A stretch of DNA of 64,000 nt from an uncultured Bacilli bacterium (GTDB lineage: Bacteria > Bacillota_I > Bacilli_A > RF39 > UBA660): contig CANRDB010000004.1 in the NCBI GenBank assembly GCA_947629315.1, positions 1 through 64,000 on the forward strand, written 5' to 3'. This document shows, piece after piece, positions 19,074-29,012 of the stretch; position 1 is the stretch's first letter, and every line of letters starts with the position of its first letter. The translations under genes and the position numbers were made by a program. Under the pieces are notes generated by a model. That model did not search any database, was not told the DNA's origin, and saw only the letters and a program-made list of their open reading frames with translations.

Positions 19074-19541
19074 ATGAAGGATAAAGGGTTTACTCTAGTG
19101 GAGATGTTAGCGGTTATTACGATTATTGGTCTTTTAGCGCTTACGACACTGGAAGCGATGGATATTGTAAACCGAAAAAATAAAGAAAGTGCTTTTGAAG
19201 TACAAGTAGATAGTATCTTAAATTCTGCGATTTCGTATGTACCAACCAGTCAAATTTTGTTACCAACAATTTCCAAATCTTCTGGTTGTAAATCTTTAAT
19301 TTATAATAATGTGACAGATCACACTAGTGAAACAAGTGATAATTTATGTGAGGTAAAGGTTTCTTTGCAAGCCCTTTATAAAGAGGGTGTTTTAAGTAAG
19401 GAAATTAATAATCCAAAGACTGGCAAACCACTCGTTTTGTCGGCTTCTTATATTGTGATTACGTATGGAAAAGATAGTAAGGCAGAAGAGGATTTGTATG
19501 AGTATGATGGGTTATATCTTTATCGGTTAGAGTATAAGTAG
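19074..19541 (+). CDS. Type IV prepilin-like protein
   Basis: KDKG|FTLVEMLAVITIIGLLALTTLEAM. Confidence 0.88.
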   Translation: MKDKGFTLVEMLAVITIIGLLALTTLEAMDIVNRKNKESAFEVQVDSILNSAISYVPTSQILLPTISKSSGCKSLIYNNVTDHTSETSDNLCEVKVSLQALYKEGVLSKEINNPKTGKPLVLSASYIVITYGKDSKAEEDLYEYDGLYLYRLEYK

Positions 19542-19551
19542 GAGGATTTTT

Positions 19552-20007
19552 ATGAAAAAAGAAGGATTTACCTTAGTCGAGATGTTAGCGGTTGTCGTTA
19601 TTTTAGGGTTAGTGGCATTAGTAACGATTCCTGCTGTTAGTAAGTCTATTCGTGACGCTAGAGCCGACAAAGAAAATGTAAATATCGATACTATTTTAAA
19701 TACTGGATATGATTTTGTTCAACAAAATTTGGATTATATGCCAGAGTTACCAGAAGAACTGACGAGTAGTACAGTTGTAACCGGACGAAAAATTTGTACG
19801 CAACAGTTGATTTGCGCTGGACTTTTAAAGGAAGAAATCGCAACAGGAGATGCGGTTAAAGATTTTAAAAGCCATTCCATTACGGTAACTTATTATGGAA
19901 CCGCACCAAGTGAAGAGATTCCCAACAGTAAGTTTTTTGGCAAATATCTTTTAAAATATGAAGAAGATTCTTCCTGTGCTACCTATACCTGTACGAATCC
20001 AACGTAA
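19552..20007 (+). CDS. Type IV prepilin-like protein
   Basis: KKEG|FTLVEMLAVVVILGLVALVTIPAVSKSI. Confidence 0.88.
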   Translation: MKKEGFTLVEMLAVVVILGLVALVTIPAVSKSIRDARADKENVNIDTILNTGYDFVQQNLDYMPELPEELTSSTVVTGRKICTQQLICAGLLKEEIATGDAVKDFKSHSITVTYYGTAPSEEIPNSKFFGKYLLKYEEDSSCATYTCTNPT

Positions 20008-20037
20008 AAGCCAAATTTTGGCTTTTTTCTTTTTTTG
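20006..20037 (+). terminator. Terminator after prepilin pair
   Basis: AAAAGCCAAA-AATTTTGGCTTTTTTC pattern with T-run. Confidence 0.65.
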
Positions 20038-20084
20038 TTTGTGTCCCACTCTAAAATTTGATATAATGTTGTAAGGTGAAAAGT

Positions 20085-21995
20085 ATGGCAAAATATGATG
20101 AAAGTTCAATTAAGATATTAGAGGGGTTAGAAGCAGTTCGCAAACGTCCAGGAATGTACATTGGTTCTACGGATAAAAAGGGACTTCATCACCTTGTTTG
20201 GGAGATTGTAGATAATTCCATTGATGAGGCCATTAATGGGTATGGAAATAAGATTCGGATTATTCTTCATGCGGACCATAGTGTCAGTGTCGAAGATGAA
20301 GGACGTGGTATTCCTGTCGGTAAACATGCCAATGGCATGGATACGCCAGAAGTAATTTATACCATATTACATGCGGGAGGAAAATTTGAATCGAGTGGGT
20401 ATACTGTCTCTGGAGGACTCCATGGAGTAGGTGCTTCTGTTGTGAATGCCTTATCAAAATGGATGAAAGTGACCATTAAAAAGGATGGCTATGAATACTT
20501 TATCTCTTTTAAAGATGGAGGAAAAGTCGACCAAAAATTAACCCGCTTGGATAAGACATCTAAAACCGGTACGAAAGTCCAATTTATGCCAGATGATGAG
20601 ATATTCCAAACGACGATGTTTTCTTTTACGACCATCTGTGAGAGGATGCAAGAAAGTGCCTTTTTATTACAGGGACTAACGATTGAGGTAATCGATGAAG
20701 AAGACCATAAACAAGAAGTATTCCACTATGAAGATGGCCTAAAGGCTTTTGTAGAATACATGAATGAAGATAAAGAATGTCTTCATAATGTGGTAGTCTT
20801 TCAAGGTGAAAAAAATAAAATCAATGTCTCTATTGCTTTTCAGTACAATACGACTTATTCCGAGAGTATCATTTCGTTTGTCAATAATGTAAAGACAACG
20901 GATGGTGGTTCTCATGAGGTCGGTTTTAAAACTGCACTGACGAAAGTGTTTAATGATTATGCGAAAGAAAATGGATTCTTAAAAAACAAAGATAAAAATT
21001 TAGAAGGCCCAGATACGAGAGAGGGACTAACAGCCATCATCAGTTTAAAGATACCAGAGAATTTATTACAGTTTGAAGGACAAACAAAATCGAAGCTAGG
21101 GACTCCAATTGCTCGTACTGTGGTAGAAGCGATTGCTACGGAACAGTTAGAGTATTTTCTAGAGGAAAATAAGGAGGCTGCTACGAATATTCTCAATAAG
21201 ATGTTAAAGAGTAAGTTAGCAAGGGAAGCTGCTCGAAAAGCAAGAGATGAAGCCCGTAGTGGAAAAGATAAACAGAAAAAAGAGAGAATCTTAAGTGGTA
21301 AGTTAACACCTGCTCAATCCAAGAATCCTTCCATCAATGAATTATTCTTAGTCGAGGGAGATTCTGCCGGAGGTTCTGCCAAATCTGGACGAGACCGAAA
21401 ATACCAAGCGGTTTTACCTCTTCGTGGAAAAGTATTAAATACAGAGAAAGCATCTTTAGAGGAAGCTTATAAGAATGAAGAAATTAATACGATGATTCAT
21501 GCGATTGGGGCTGGCGTTGGTAGTAACTTTGATGTCGAAGATAGCAATTATGATAAAGTAATTATCATGACGGATGCGGATGTGGATGGTTCCCATATTC
21601 AAATTTTGTTATTGACCTTTTTCTATCGTTATATGAAACCTTTGATTGAAGGAGGACATCTTTATATTGCTATGCCTCCTCTTTATAAGATTGAGTGTGG
21701 CAAAGAAGGGGAATATGCTTGGACAGAAGAAGACCGAAAAAATCTATTGGAAAAGTTTAAAGGAAAACCAACCAAAACGCAGCGCTACAAAGGATTAGGA
21801 GAGATGGATGCAGCACAATTGTGGGAAACAACGATGGATCCGAAAACGAGAAGTCTTATCAAAGTAAGTATTCAAGATGCTGCTTTAGCAGAGAGAAGAG
21901 TATCGATTTTAATGGGCGATAAAGTAGCGCCACGAAAAGACTGGATTGAAGAGAATGTGGAGTTCTCTTTAGAGGATAACTATAAGATTAATTGA
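20085..21995 (+). CDS. parE: DNA topoisomerase IV subunit B
   Basis: ILEGLEAVRKRPGMYIGSTDKKGLHHLVWEIVDNSIDE; REAARKARDEARSGKDKQKKERILSGKLTPAQSKNPSINELFLVEGDSAGGSAK; reads closer to ParE than GyrB. ATG 20085 likelier than GTG 20076. Confidence 0.9.
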   Translation: MAKYDESSIKILEGLEAVRKRPGMYIGSTDKKGLHHLVWEIVDNSIDEAINGYGNKIRIILHADHSVSVEDEGRGIPVGKHANGMDTPEVIYTILHAGGKFESSGYTVSGGLHGVGASVVNALSKWMKVTIKKDGYEYFISFKDGGKVDQKLTRLDKTSKTGTKVQFMPDDEIFQTTMFSFTTICERMQESAFLLQGLTIEVIDEEDHKQEVFHYEDGLKAFVEYMNEDKECLHNVVVFQGEKNKINVSIAFQYNTTYSESIISFVNNVKTTDGGSHEVGFKTALTKVFNDYAKENGFLKNKDKNLEGPDTREGLTAIISLKIPENLLQFEGQTKSKLGTPIARTVVEAIATEQLEYFLEENKEAATNILNKMLKSKLAREAARKARDEARSGKDKQKKERILSGKLTPAQSKNPSINELFLVEGDSAGGSAKSGRDRKYQAVLPLRGKVLNTEKASLEEAYKNEEINTMIHAIGAGVGSNFDVEDSNYDKVIIMTDADVDGSHIQILLLTFFYRYMKPLIEGGHLYIAMPPLYKIECGKEGEYAWTEEDRKNLLEKFKGKPTKTQRYKGLGEMDAAQLWETTMDPKTRSLIKVSIQDAALAERRVSILMGDKVAPRKDWIEENVEFSLEDNYKIN

Positions 21996-22003
21996 GGTGA
22001 CGT

Positions 22004-24538
22004 ATGAGAAAAAAAACAGAAGAACAAGAAACCATTTTAGGAAAAATATATGATTATACGTTAGAAGATATTATGGGAGAGCGTTTTGGTCAGTACGCGA
22101 AAGATATTATTCAAAATCGTGCGATTCCGGATGTTCGTGATGGATTAAAACCCGTTCAAAGACGTATCTTATATGCGATGTTTCGTGATCGAAATACTTA
22201 TGATAAAGCTCATAAGAAATCAGCGACAGCAGTTGGAAATGTAATGGGTCATTATCACCCACATGGAGATTCTTCTATCTATGAAGCCATGGTTCATATG
22301 AGTCAATGGTGGAAACAGAATGAATGTTATATTGACATGCATGGAAATAATGGTTCGATGGATGGCGATGGAGCAGCTGCTATGCGTTATACGGAAGCTC
22401 GTCTTTCTAAAATTAGTGGAGAACTTTTAAAAGATATCGATAAAAATACGATTGAATGGGCTCCCAATTTTGATGATACCTTATATGAACCAATCGTTTT
22501 ACCAGCAAAATATCCCAATTTATTAGTGAATGGTTCTAAAGGAATTAGTGCGGGTTATGCAACGGAAATTCCTCCTCATAATTTAGGAGAAGTGATAGAT
22601 GCTACCATCAAACGAATCGATAGTCCGAATTGTCATCTAGAGACTATTTTAGATATTGTTAAAGGACCTGATTTTCCTACTGGTGCGATTGTTGAGGGCA
22701 AAAAAGAAATTGAAGAGGCCCTTCGTACTGGGCGAGGAAAAGTAGTGGTACGGGCAAAATATGAGATAGTGGACGATAAGAGTAAAAAACAAATTATCTT
22801 CCATGAAATTCCTTTTGAAGTAAATAAGGCCTTGTTAGTCAAGCGAATTTCTGATTTCATTTACGATAAAAAGTTAGAGGGGTTAACGGAAATTCGGGAT
22901 GAGTCTGACCGAGAAGAATCTGTGCGCATTGTTTTGGATGTGAAAAAAGATGCGAATCCAGATGTCATTTTGAACTACTTATTTAAAAATACAGAATTAC
23001 AAATTAATTACAATTATAATATGGTGGCTATTGTCAATCGTAGACCGATGGTCATTGGTATTCTAGAGGCTTTGGATGCTTATATTGCTTTTCAAAAGGA
23101 AGTCATTACTAAAAGAACAGAATTTGATTTAGAACATGCAAAAGCTAGAATGCATATTGTTGAGGGATTAATTAAGGCTATTGATATTCTAGATGAAGTA
23201 ATTCAAACGATTCGAAAAAGTAAAAATAAGACGGATGCCATTGAAAATTTGGTTAGTGAATACGATTTTACGGATAAACAGGCAGAGGCTATTGTCAATT
23301 TACAACTCTATCGGTTAACGAATACGGATGTGGATGTCTTAAAAGAAGAATACAATAATCTTCTCATTATTATTAAAGGACTAGAAGCTATTTTAGCGGA
23401 TGAGAATAAATTGAAGAGTGTTATGAAAGAGGAACTTAGAAAGATTCGTAGTGAGTATGCTACTCCACGAAAGACGGAAATTAAAGAGGAAGTAACAGAA
23501 ATTAAAGTGGATACGATTTCGATGATTCCTAAGGAAGATTGCGTTGTCGCTGTGACACATGATGGTTATGTGAAGAGAGTTTCTATGCGTAGTTATGCTG
23601 CTACGAATGAGAATACGACTGTTAAAGAGGGAGATTATGTCATTGGTCTTTATGAATTGAATACTCTCGATACCATCCTGTTATTTACCGATTTGGGAAA
23701 TTATCTTTTCGTACCTGTTCATGAACTTCCTGATTTAAAATGGAAAGATATGGGAAAACATATCAGCAATATCATTCAAATTAGTACCGGAGAAAATATC
23801 ATCGCCAGTATTCCTGTTAAGAAATTTAGTGAGAAACAAGCAATTACTTTGGTTACTCGCGATGGAATGATTAAGAGAACCCTTCTTTCTGAATTCAAAG
23901 TACAACGGTATACGAAACCGATGATCTGTATGAAATTAAAGGAAGGGGATAGAGTGGTGGATGCTACACTATCTCAAGGCAAGAATCTCTTCTTAACGAC
24001 ACATAGTGGATATGGGCTTTGGTATACGACTAGTGAAGTTCCTATTACCGGAGTAAGAAGTAGTGGCGTAAAGGCAATCTCCTTAAAAAATGATTTTGTT
24101 GTGAGTGTATCGCAATTTGAGACGGGAGAGTTCCTTCTTGTTCTTACGAGTAAAGGAACTGGTAAACGAGTAAAATTATCAGAGTTTGAAATCATGAGTC
24201 GAGCTCGTAAAGGAACTTTGATTATCCGTGATGTCAAGACGAATCCTTATTATATCTTAAAGAGTTTCGTCATTACGGGAAAACCGATAATTGGTTTAAA
24301 AACGCAAAATGATTTATTAGAAATGAAAGTATCAGAGTTACCAATTGCCGATCGTTATTCTACGGGAACGACTCTTACCAAACAAAAAATAGAAGATGCT
24401 TATCTAGTGGCTAATTTGTCAGAAGAAACAGAACTAGAAGAGGAAGAAGAAATTACTGATGTTTCTCTTCCGGATGTGGATGAGAGAATTATGACGATTG
24501 ATGATTTTCTAGATCAAGTGGAACAAGAAGAAAAGTAG
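22004..24538 (+). CDS. parC: DNA topoisomerase IV subunit A
   Basis: DIIQNRAIPDVRDGLKPVQRRILYAMF, AVGNVMGHYHPHGDSSIYEAMVHMSQWWKQ, catalytic Tyr AAAMRYTEARLS; downstream of parE. Confidence 0.92.
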   Translation: MRKKTEEQETILGKIYDYTLEDIMGERFGQYAKDIIQNRAIPDVRDGLKPVQRRILYAMFRDRNTYDKAHKKSATAVGNVMGHYHPHGDSSIYEAMVHMSQWWKQNECYIDMHGNNGSMDGDGAAAMRYTEARLSKISGELLKDIDKNTIEWAPNFDDTLYEPIVLPAKYPNLLVNGSKGISAGYATEIPPHNLGEVIDATIKRIDSPNCHLETILDIVKGPDFPTGAIVEGKKEIEEALRTGRGKVVVRAKYEIVDDKSKKQIIFHEIPFEVNKALLVKRISDFIYDKKLEGLTEIRDESDREESVRIVLDVKKDANPDVILNYLFKNTELQINYNYNMVAIVNRRPMVIGILEALDAYIAFQKEVITKRTEFDLEHAKARMHIVEGLIKAIDILDEVIQTIRKSKNKTDAIENLVSEYDFTDKQAEAIVNLQLYRLTNTDVDVLKEEYNNLLIIIKGLEAILADENKLKSVMKEELRKIRSEYATPRKTEIKEEVTEIKVDTISMIPKEDCVVAVTHDGYVKRVSMRSYAATNENTTVKEGDYVIGLYELNTLDTILLFTDLGNYLFVPVHELPDLKWKDMGKHISNIIQISTGENIIASIPVKKFSEKQAITLVTRDGMIKRTLLSEFKVQRYTKPMICMKLKEGDRVVDATLSQGKNLFLTTHSGYGLWYTTSEVPITGVRSSGVKAISLKNDFVVSVSQFETGEFLLVLTSKGTGKRVKLSEFEIMSRARKGTLIIRDVKTNPYYILKSFVITGKPIIGLKTQNDLLEMKVSELPIADRYSTGTTLTKQKIEDAYLVANLSEETELEEEEEITDVSLPDVDERIMTIDDFLDQVEQEEK

Positions 24539-24540
24539 TA

Positions 24541-24570
24541 GGTGAAAACAAGTTCGTTTTCACCTTTTTT
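24541..24570 (+). terminator. Terminator of parEC operon
   Basis: GGTGAAAAC-aagttc-GTTTTCACC-TTTTTT. Confidence 0.85.
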
Positions 24571-24630
24571 GGAAAATGAGTTTTCAAAAAAAAAAGAATA
24601 TGTTATAATGAAAAAAATAGGAGTGACAGA

Positions 24631-26247
24631 ATGAAGAAAGAAAAAAAAGAAACGCAAAAGTACACGATTGAATTTTATCGTCATCTATGTTTCTTCGTAG
24701 TCGTCTTTTTAGCGACACTTATCGTTGGTGTGATTATGAAAGATAGTCTTCAGTATACCCCAACCATCTATGTTTTATCTTCTTATGAGAACCAGGATAT
24801 CGCGAAACAGTTAAAGAAAAAATTTGCAGAACAACATATCGATGTTCATTTTGACTATGCGAGTGATTTAGAGATTATTGATACTTTAAATCACGATTTA
24901 TATATTTATAATGCCGTTTGGTTATCCAATTCGACATGGCTCTATCAACTAGATAATAGTAGTGTTGTGAGCGATTCAAAATCCATCAGTGTTACTCCCG
25001 TTGTGATGGGAATCCGTTTATCGAAAGCACAAGAATTAGGATTTACCGATCGCAAAATTACGAATAATGATATTTTAGAAGCCATTCGTTCTAAAAAATT
25101 GAATTATGTGATGTCCTCTGCTGTGAAGACAAATAGTGGAGCTACTTCTTATTTAGGATTCTTGAATGTCCTTGCGGGAAATCCAGAGGTACTAACTTTA
25201 GAACATTTAAAAGATCCGACTGTCATTCAAGATATGAAAGATTTTTTTACCGGAGTGAATCGTGTATCAGGTGATGAGGACTATCTAGAAGAACTCTTTT
25301 TAAAAGATCCAAATCAAGATGCGATTATTGCGAGTGAGACAACCCTCATCCGCATGAATCAGTCATTAGAAGCCGAAGAGAAAGAACCCCTATATTTGGT
25401 TTATCCTACTGATGGTGTTGCCATCAATGATTCGCCATTACTCTATATTCCAGAAAATGGGGATGAGTACATGCGAGAACTCTTTTTAAAGATGCAACAG
25501 TATCTATTGAGTGAGGAAGGTCAACAATTCCTTCAACAATATGGAAGAAGAACATGGTACGGGGGAACGAGTAATCAAGTGGATCAAACCATATTCAATC
25601 CAGATTGGGGAATTCATACAGAAGATTATTTGATTCCCTTAAATTATCCATCGAAAGAGGTAATGGATGCCGCTTTTGTACTCTATGTGGAAGAGTTACG
25701 AAAACCAACTTTCACGGTATTCTGTTTAGACTTTTCCGGTAGTATGTATGGTCGAGGAAACGAAGAATTACAAGATGCGATGAGATATATTTTAAATTAT
25801 GAAGAGGCCAGTAAAGAATTAATTCAGTTTTCTACTCATGATGCGATTATGGTGATTCCGTTTGCGGATAGAGTATTTTCTCCTTATGTGACCTGGAATG
25901 GCCGTTCGACATACACGTTAACAAGTTATCTATCATCCCTAGAACCTATTGGAGGAACCAATCTCTATGGTGCTATTGAAGAGGCTTTAGCGCGATTAGA
26001 AAAAGTAAGTGATGAGTATATGAAAATGATTATTGTGATGACCGATGGACAGGCTAATATTGGGACATTTCAATCGTTAGAACGGTATTATCGACAGCTA
26101 TCCTCCGATGTTCCTATTTACAGTATTACGTTTGGGGATGCCGATCGAAATCAATTATTAGAGATTGCTGATCTTTCCAATGGAAAAGTCTTTGATGGAA
26201 CGAGTAATTTGTTAGCGGCATTTAAAGAAGTAAGGAGTTATAACTAA
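24631..26247 (+). CDS. Membrane-anchored substrate-binding-like plus von Willebrand factor A domain protein
   Basis: N-terminal TM; SBP-like region; MIDAS residues FCLDFSGSMYGRG, IGGTNLYGAIEEAL, IVMTDGQANIG. Confidence 0.8.
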   Translation: MKKEKKETQKYTIEFYRHLCFFVVVFLATLIVGVIMKDSLQYTPTIYVLSSYENQDIAKQLKKKFAEQHIDVHFDYASDLEIIDTLNHDLYIYNAVWLSNSTWLYQLDNSSVVSDSKSISVTPVVMGIRLSKAQELGFTDRKITNNDILEAIRSKKLNYVMSSAVKTNSGATSYLGFLNVLAGNPEVLTLEHLKDPTVIQDMKDFFTGVNRVSGDEDYLEELFLKDPNQDAIIASETTLIRMNQSLEAEEKEPLYLVYPTDGVAINDSPLLYIPENGDEYMRELFLKMQQYLLSEEGQQFLQQYGRRTWYGGTSNQVDQTIFNPDWGIHTEDYLIPLNYPSKEVMDAAFVLYVEELRKPTFTVFCLDFSGSMYGRGNEELQDAMRYILNYEEASKELIQFSTHDAIMVIPFADRVFSPYVTWNGRSTYTLTSYLSSLEPIGGTNLYGAIEEALARLEKVSDEYMKMIIVMTDGQANIGTFQSLERYYRQLSSDVPIYSITFGDADRNQLLEIADLSNGKVFDGTSNLLAAFKEVRSYN

Positions 26248-26846
26248 TGAAACAGAGTGTAAAGAAAAGTGTTCGATATATTTATGCAAGTGTGTTGGCA
26301 GGAGTTTTATTTCTTATCTTCTATGTTCTGATTCGACTCTCTTTTGTTCTATCCCTTGTGGGGATGTTAGGAGCCTATGTCGCAGGAATTTTCTTATTCC
26401 GAAAGAAAGATGTAATCTCTTATGATCCAAAATTATTGATGGAATATAGTTTTGAAGCATCTCGTATTCAAAATTTTGCTACTCAGTTTCAAGAGGAAGG
26501 AGTAGTAAAAGACTTAAAAAGTATCTGTCAAACTAGTGAGAAACTACTAAATATGCTAGAACAAAAAAAAGAAAAAGCGACGCAACTTTATCGATTTTTT
26601 GATTACTATTTGGATTTAACTCTTGCCTTTTGTACTCAATATAAAATGTTGCTTGAAAAGCCATCTTTAACGGATAAGGAACAGGAACTTGTAGATAACA
26701 TCCCGACATACTTTTCTCATATTAAAGAACAGTTTGATAAACAAGTAGAAAATATGTACCGTAAGAAAATGATTGATATGGAAGAAGAGATTCGTCTCTT
26801 TAAGAAATTAGTACCAGTACCAGATAAGAGTAAGGAGGGTGAATAA
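26247..26846 (+). CDS. XpaC-like (5-bromo-4-chloroindolyl phosphate hydrolysis family) two-TM helical protein
   Basis: Two N-terminal TMs followed by long helix-rich region FVDYYL..KMLLEKP..YFSHIKEQFDKQVENMYRKKMIDMEEEIRLFKKL; between VWA and SPFH genes. Confidence 0.5.
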   Translation: MKQSVKKSVRYIYASVLAGVLFLIFYVLIRLSFVLSLVGMLGAYVAGIFLFRKKDVISYDPKLLMEYSFEASRIQNFATQFQEEGVVKDLKSICQTSEKLLNMLEQKKEKATQLYRFFDYYLDLTLAFCTQYKMLLEKPSLTDKEQELVDNIPTYFSHIKEQFDKQVENMYRKKMIDMEEEIRLFKKLVPVPDKSKEGE

Positions 26847-26847
26847 T

Positions 26848-27969
26848 ATGGCAAAGGTAGATATCAAAGAGAAAGCCATTAGTCTTGTTATTCTCACCGC
26901 TTTTCTCATTTTGGGAATTTTTCTTCGGCAACTTACAAATGGTTGGTTATCCAAAGTTCGGGCCACCAAAGTTTATGCAGCAGTTGGAGGAGGAAAGGAA
27001 GACTTTCTAAGTGATCCGGATGTTCAAAATATCTTTTTAGAGAAATATGGAGTAAACTTAGTGAATGACAGTTGGAGTAATGGAAAACTAGTCGTTGACC
27101 CTGTTACTCGCAAAGATGGAACACCCTATGATTTAATCTTTTTCTCTGATCAACGTTTTTATGATTATTACAAGTTATCTCCAAAAGTAGGAGAAGCGGA
27201 TCGGCAATACGTCGTAGATGGGGGATTAACACTCAATACGCCAATTGTCATTTATAGTTGGGATATCGTTGTCGATGCCTTAATGCGAGAAAATATTGTC
27301 ACTATGAAAAACGATGTCTATTATATTACTGATATGGAAAAATTAATTGACTATATTTTAGAGGGGAAAAAATGGAGTGATATCGGATTAGATATTTATG
27401 GACATATTAATATCGATTCAACGGATCCGGTTACTTCTTCTCCAGGAGCCACTTACTATGGTCTTTTACTATCGATTATGAGTGGTGGAGATGTGACAGA
27501 AGAAAATATTGAACAAGCTCTTCCTAAATTAAAAGAGTTTTATAAAAAATCCGGATATATGAATAATACACCGGCGGATTTATTTGAACTCTTTTTGAAG
27601 ACAGGAGTAGGGGCAAAACCAATGATTGTAGACTATGAAAAAAGTTTGATTGAATTTAAAAATTCAAATCCAGATGGTTGGGAACAAGTCAAAGATAAAG
27701 TAAGAATATTGTATCCAACTCCAACGATATGGAATTCGCATTGTATTGCGGCATTCAATGATAATGGAGTAAAATTCTTAAATGCTTTTCAAGATAAAGA
27801 ACTCCAACAGATTGCATGGTCTAAATATGGATTCCGAGTAGGAATTACAGGAGGAAACTATGATGTTTCAAAACTTGGTATCAAAGGGATTCCTCAAACT
27901 ATTGATAGTGTTACTTCAGGATTAAAAATGGAAGTATATAATCGCTTTATAGAATATTTGTCCAGTTAG
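26848..27969 (+). CDS. Membrane-anchored extracellular solute-binding-like protein
   Basis: N-terminal TM then KVYAAVGGGKEDFLSDPDVQNIFLEKYGVNLVNDSW...; SBP-like fold inferred from pattern. ATG 26848 likelier than GTG 26839. Confidence 0.55.
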   Translation: MAKVDIKEKAISLVILTAFLILGIFLRQLTNGWLSKVRATKVYAAVGGGKEDFLSDPDVQNIFLEKYGVNLVNDSWSNGKLVVDPVTRKDGTPYDLIFFSDQRFYDYYKLSPKVGEADRQYVVDGGLTLNTPIVIYSWDIVVDALMRENIVTMKNDVYYITDMEKLIDYILEGKKWSDIGLDIYGHINIDSTDPVTSSPGATYYGLLLSIMSGGDVTEENIEQALPKLKEFYKKSGYMNNTPADLFELFLKTGVGAKPMIVDYEKSLIEFKNSNPDGWEQVKDKVRILYPTPTIWNSHCIAAFNDNGVKFLNAFQDKELQQIAWSKYGFRVGITGGNYDVSKLGIKGIPQTIDSVTSGLKMEVYNRFIEYLSS

Positions 27970-27983
27970 AAAGAAGGTATAGT

Positions 27984-28964
27984 ATGGGTTTTATTAAAGC
28001 AATTGCAACGGCTGCTACCAGCCAGTATCATGATCAGTTTCGTGATATCATTAGTTATCAAAATGTAGATAATGATTTATTAGTGAAAAGAGTAGTTCCA
28101 GAAAGTGGTGTGATTCAAGATCAGTCTAGATTGTTTGTCAATCCTGGTCAATGTGCTATTTATACGGATAATGGGGCGATTAAGGATATCATTACCGAGC
28201 CAGGAATGTATTTTATGGATACTTCTTCTCCCACTTTGTTTCAAGTAAATATTTTTAAAGGAATGACGGATACATTCCTAACCACTATGAAACGGATTGC
28301 TTATGAGGGTTCAGAGATTAATCGTCAAGCTGTTTATTTTATCAGTTTAACAGAGAAAATAGGATTGAAGTTTGGTACACCAACACCAATTATGTTCCGT
28401 GATCCAGAATGGGGTCCTATCAGTGTCAAAGTATCTGGTACTTATGGCGTAAAAGTTACCAATCCTGTCAATTTACTTACCAATATTGTAGGAGATGTAG
28501 ATACTTACCATGTAGCGGAGTTGACGACGCAAGTAACGTCTCATATGGTAGCGGAATTATCGGAATCCATTGGTAAATTAGGGGTTTCGTTTGATCAAAT
28601 CTCTTCTCATCAGACGGAAGTGGCAGATTCCTTGATGCCAGCGATGAATGAACATTTAGAGGAAATGGGATTGGAACTATCTCAAGTAGCCATTCACTCT
28701 GTTACTGTTGATGAAGAAATTCAAGATTCTATGAATGAGAGAATTGGTATTAAGATGAAAGCTACTTCTGTAGATAATGAGGGCGCTGATATCTATACGA
28801 AACTCAACACGGCAGAAGCGATGAAAGATTTAGCGAATAATCCAAATAATAGTGGCGCTACGATTATGGGAATGAATGTTGGAAATACGATGGCAGGCAT
28901 GATTAATGGACAAATTCAAAATAATAATGCGAACCAATCGAATAATTCTGGAAATAATCAATAA
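27984..28964 (+). CDS. SPFH domain protein (YdjI/virion-core-like family)
   Basis: MGFIKAIATAATSQYHDQFRDIISYQNVDNDLLVKRV..., VNPGQCAIYTDNGAI, EPGMYFMDTSSPTLF; similar to 56718 protein. Confidence 0.8.
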   Translation: MGFIKAIATAATSQYHDQFRDIISYQNVDNDLLVKRVVPESGVIQDQSRLFVNPGQCAIYTDNGAIKDIITEPGMYFMDTSSPTLFQVNIFKGMTDTFLTTMKRIAYEGSEINRQAVYFISLTEKIGLKFGTPTPIMFRDPEWGPISVKVSGTYGVKVTNPVNLLTNIVGDVDTYHVAELTTQVTSHMVAELSESIGKLGVSFDQISSHQTEVADSLMPAMNEHLEEMGLELSQVAIHSVTVDEEIQDSMNERIGIKMKATSVDNEGADIYTKLNTAEAMKDLANNPNNSGATIMGMNVGNTMAGMINGQIQNNNANQSNNSGNNQ

Positions 28965-28989
28965 GATAGTTCAAAAAACTATCTTTTTT
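28963..28989 (+). terminator. Terminator of SBP/VWA/SPFH operon
   Basis: AAGATAGTT-caaaa-AACTATCTT-TTTT. Confidence 0.85.
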
Positions 28990-29012
28990 CATATAATAAA
29001 TTAGGTGGTAAT

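Noticed and set aside
20085-24538. Gyrase (gyrB/gyrA) assignment for the topoisomerase pair
   Set aside because: B-subunit sequence follows the ParE pattern (REAARKAREEARSGK...LSGKLTPAQSKNPS) and no dnaA/recF context; gyrase remains a minor alternative.
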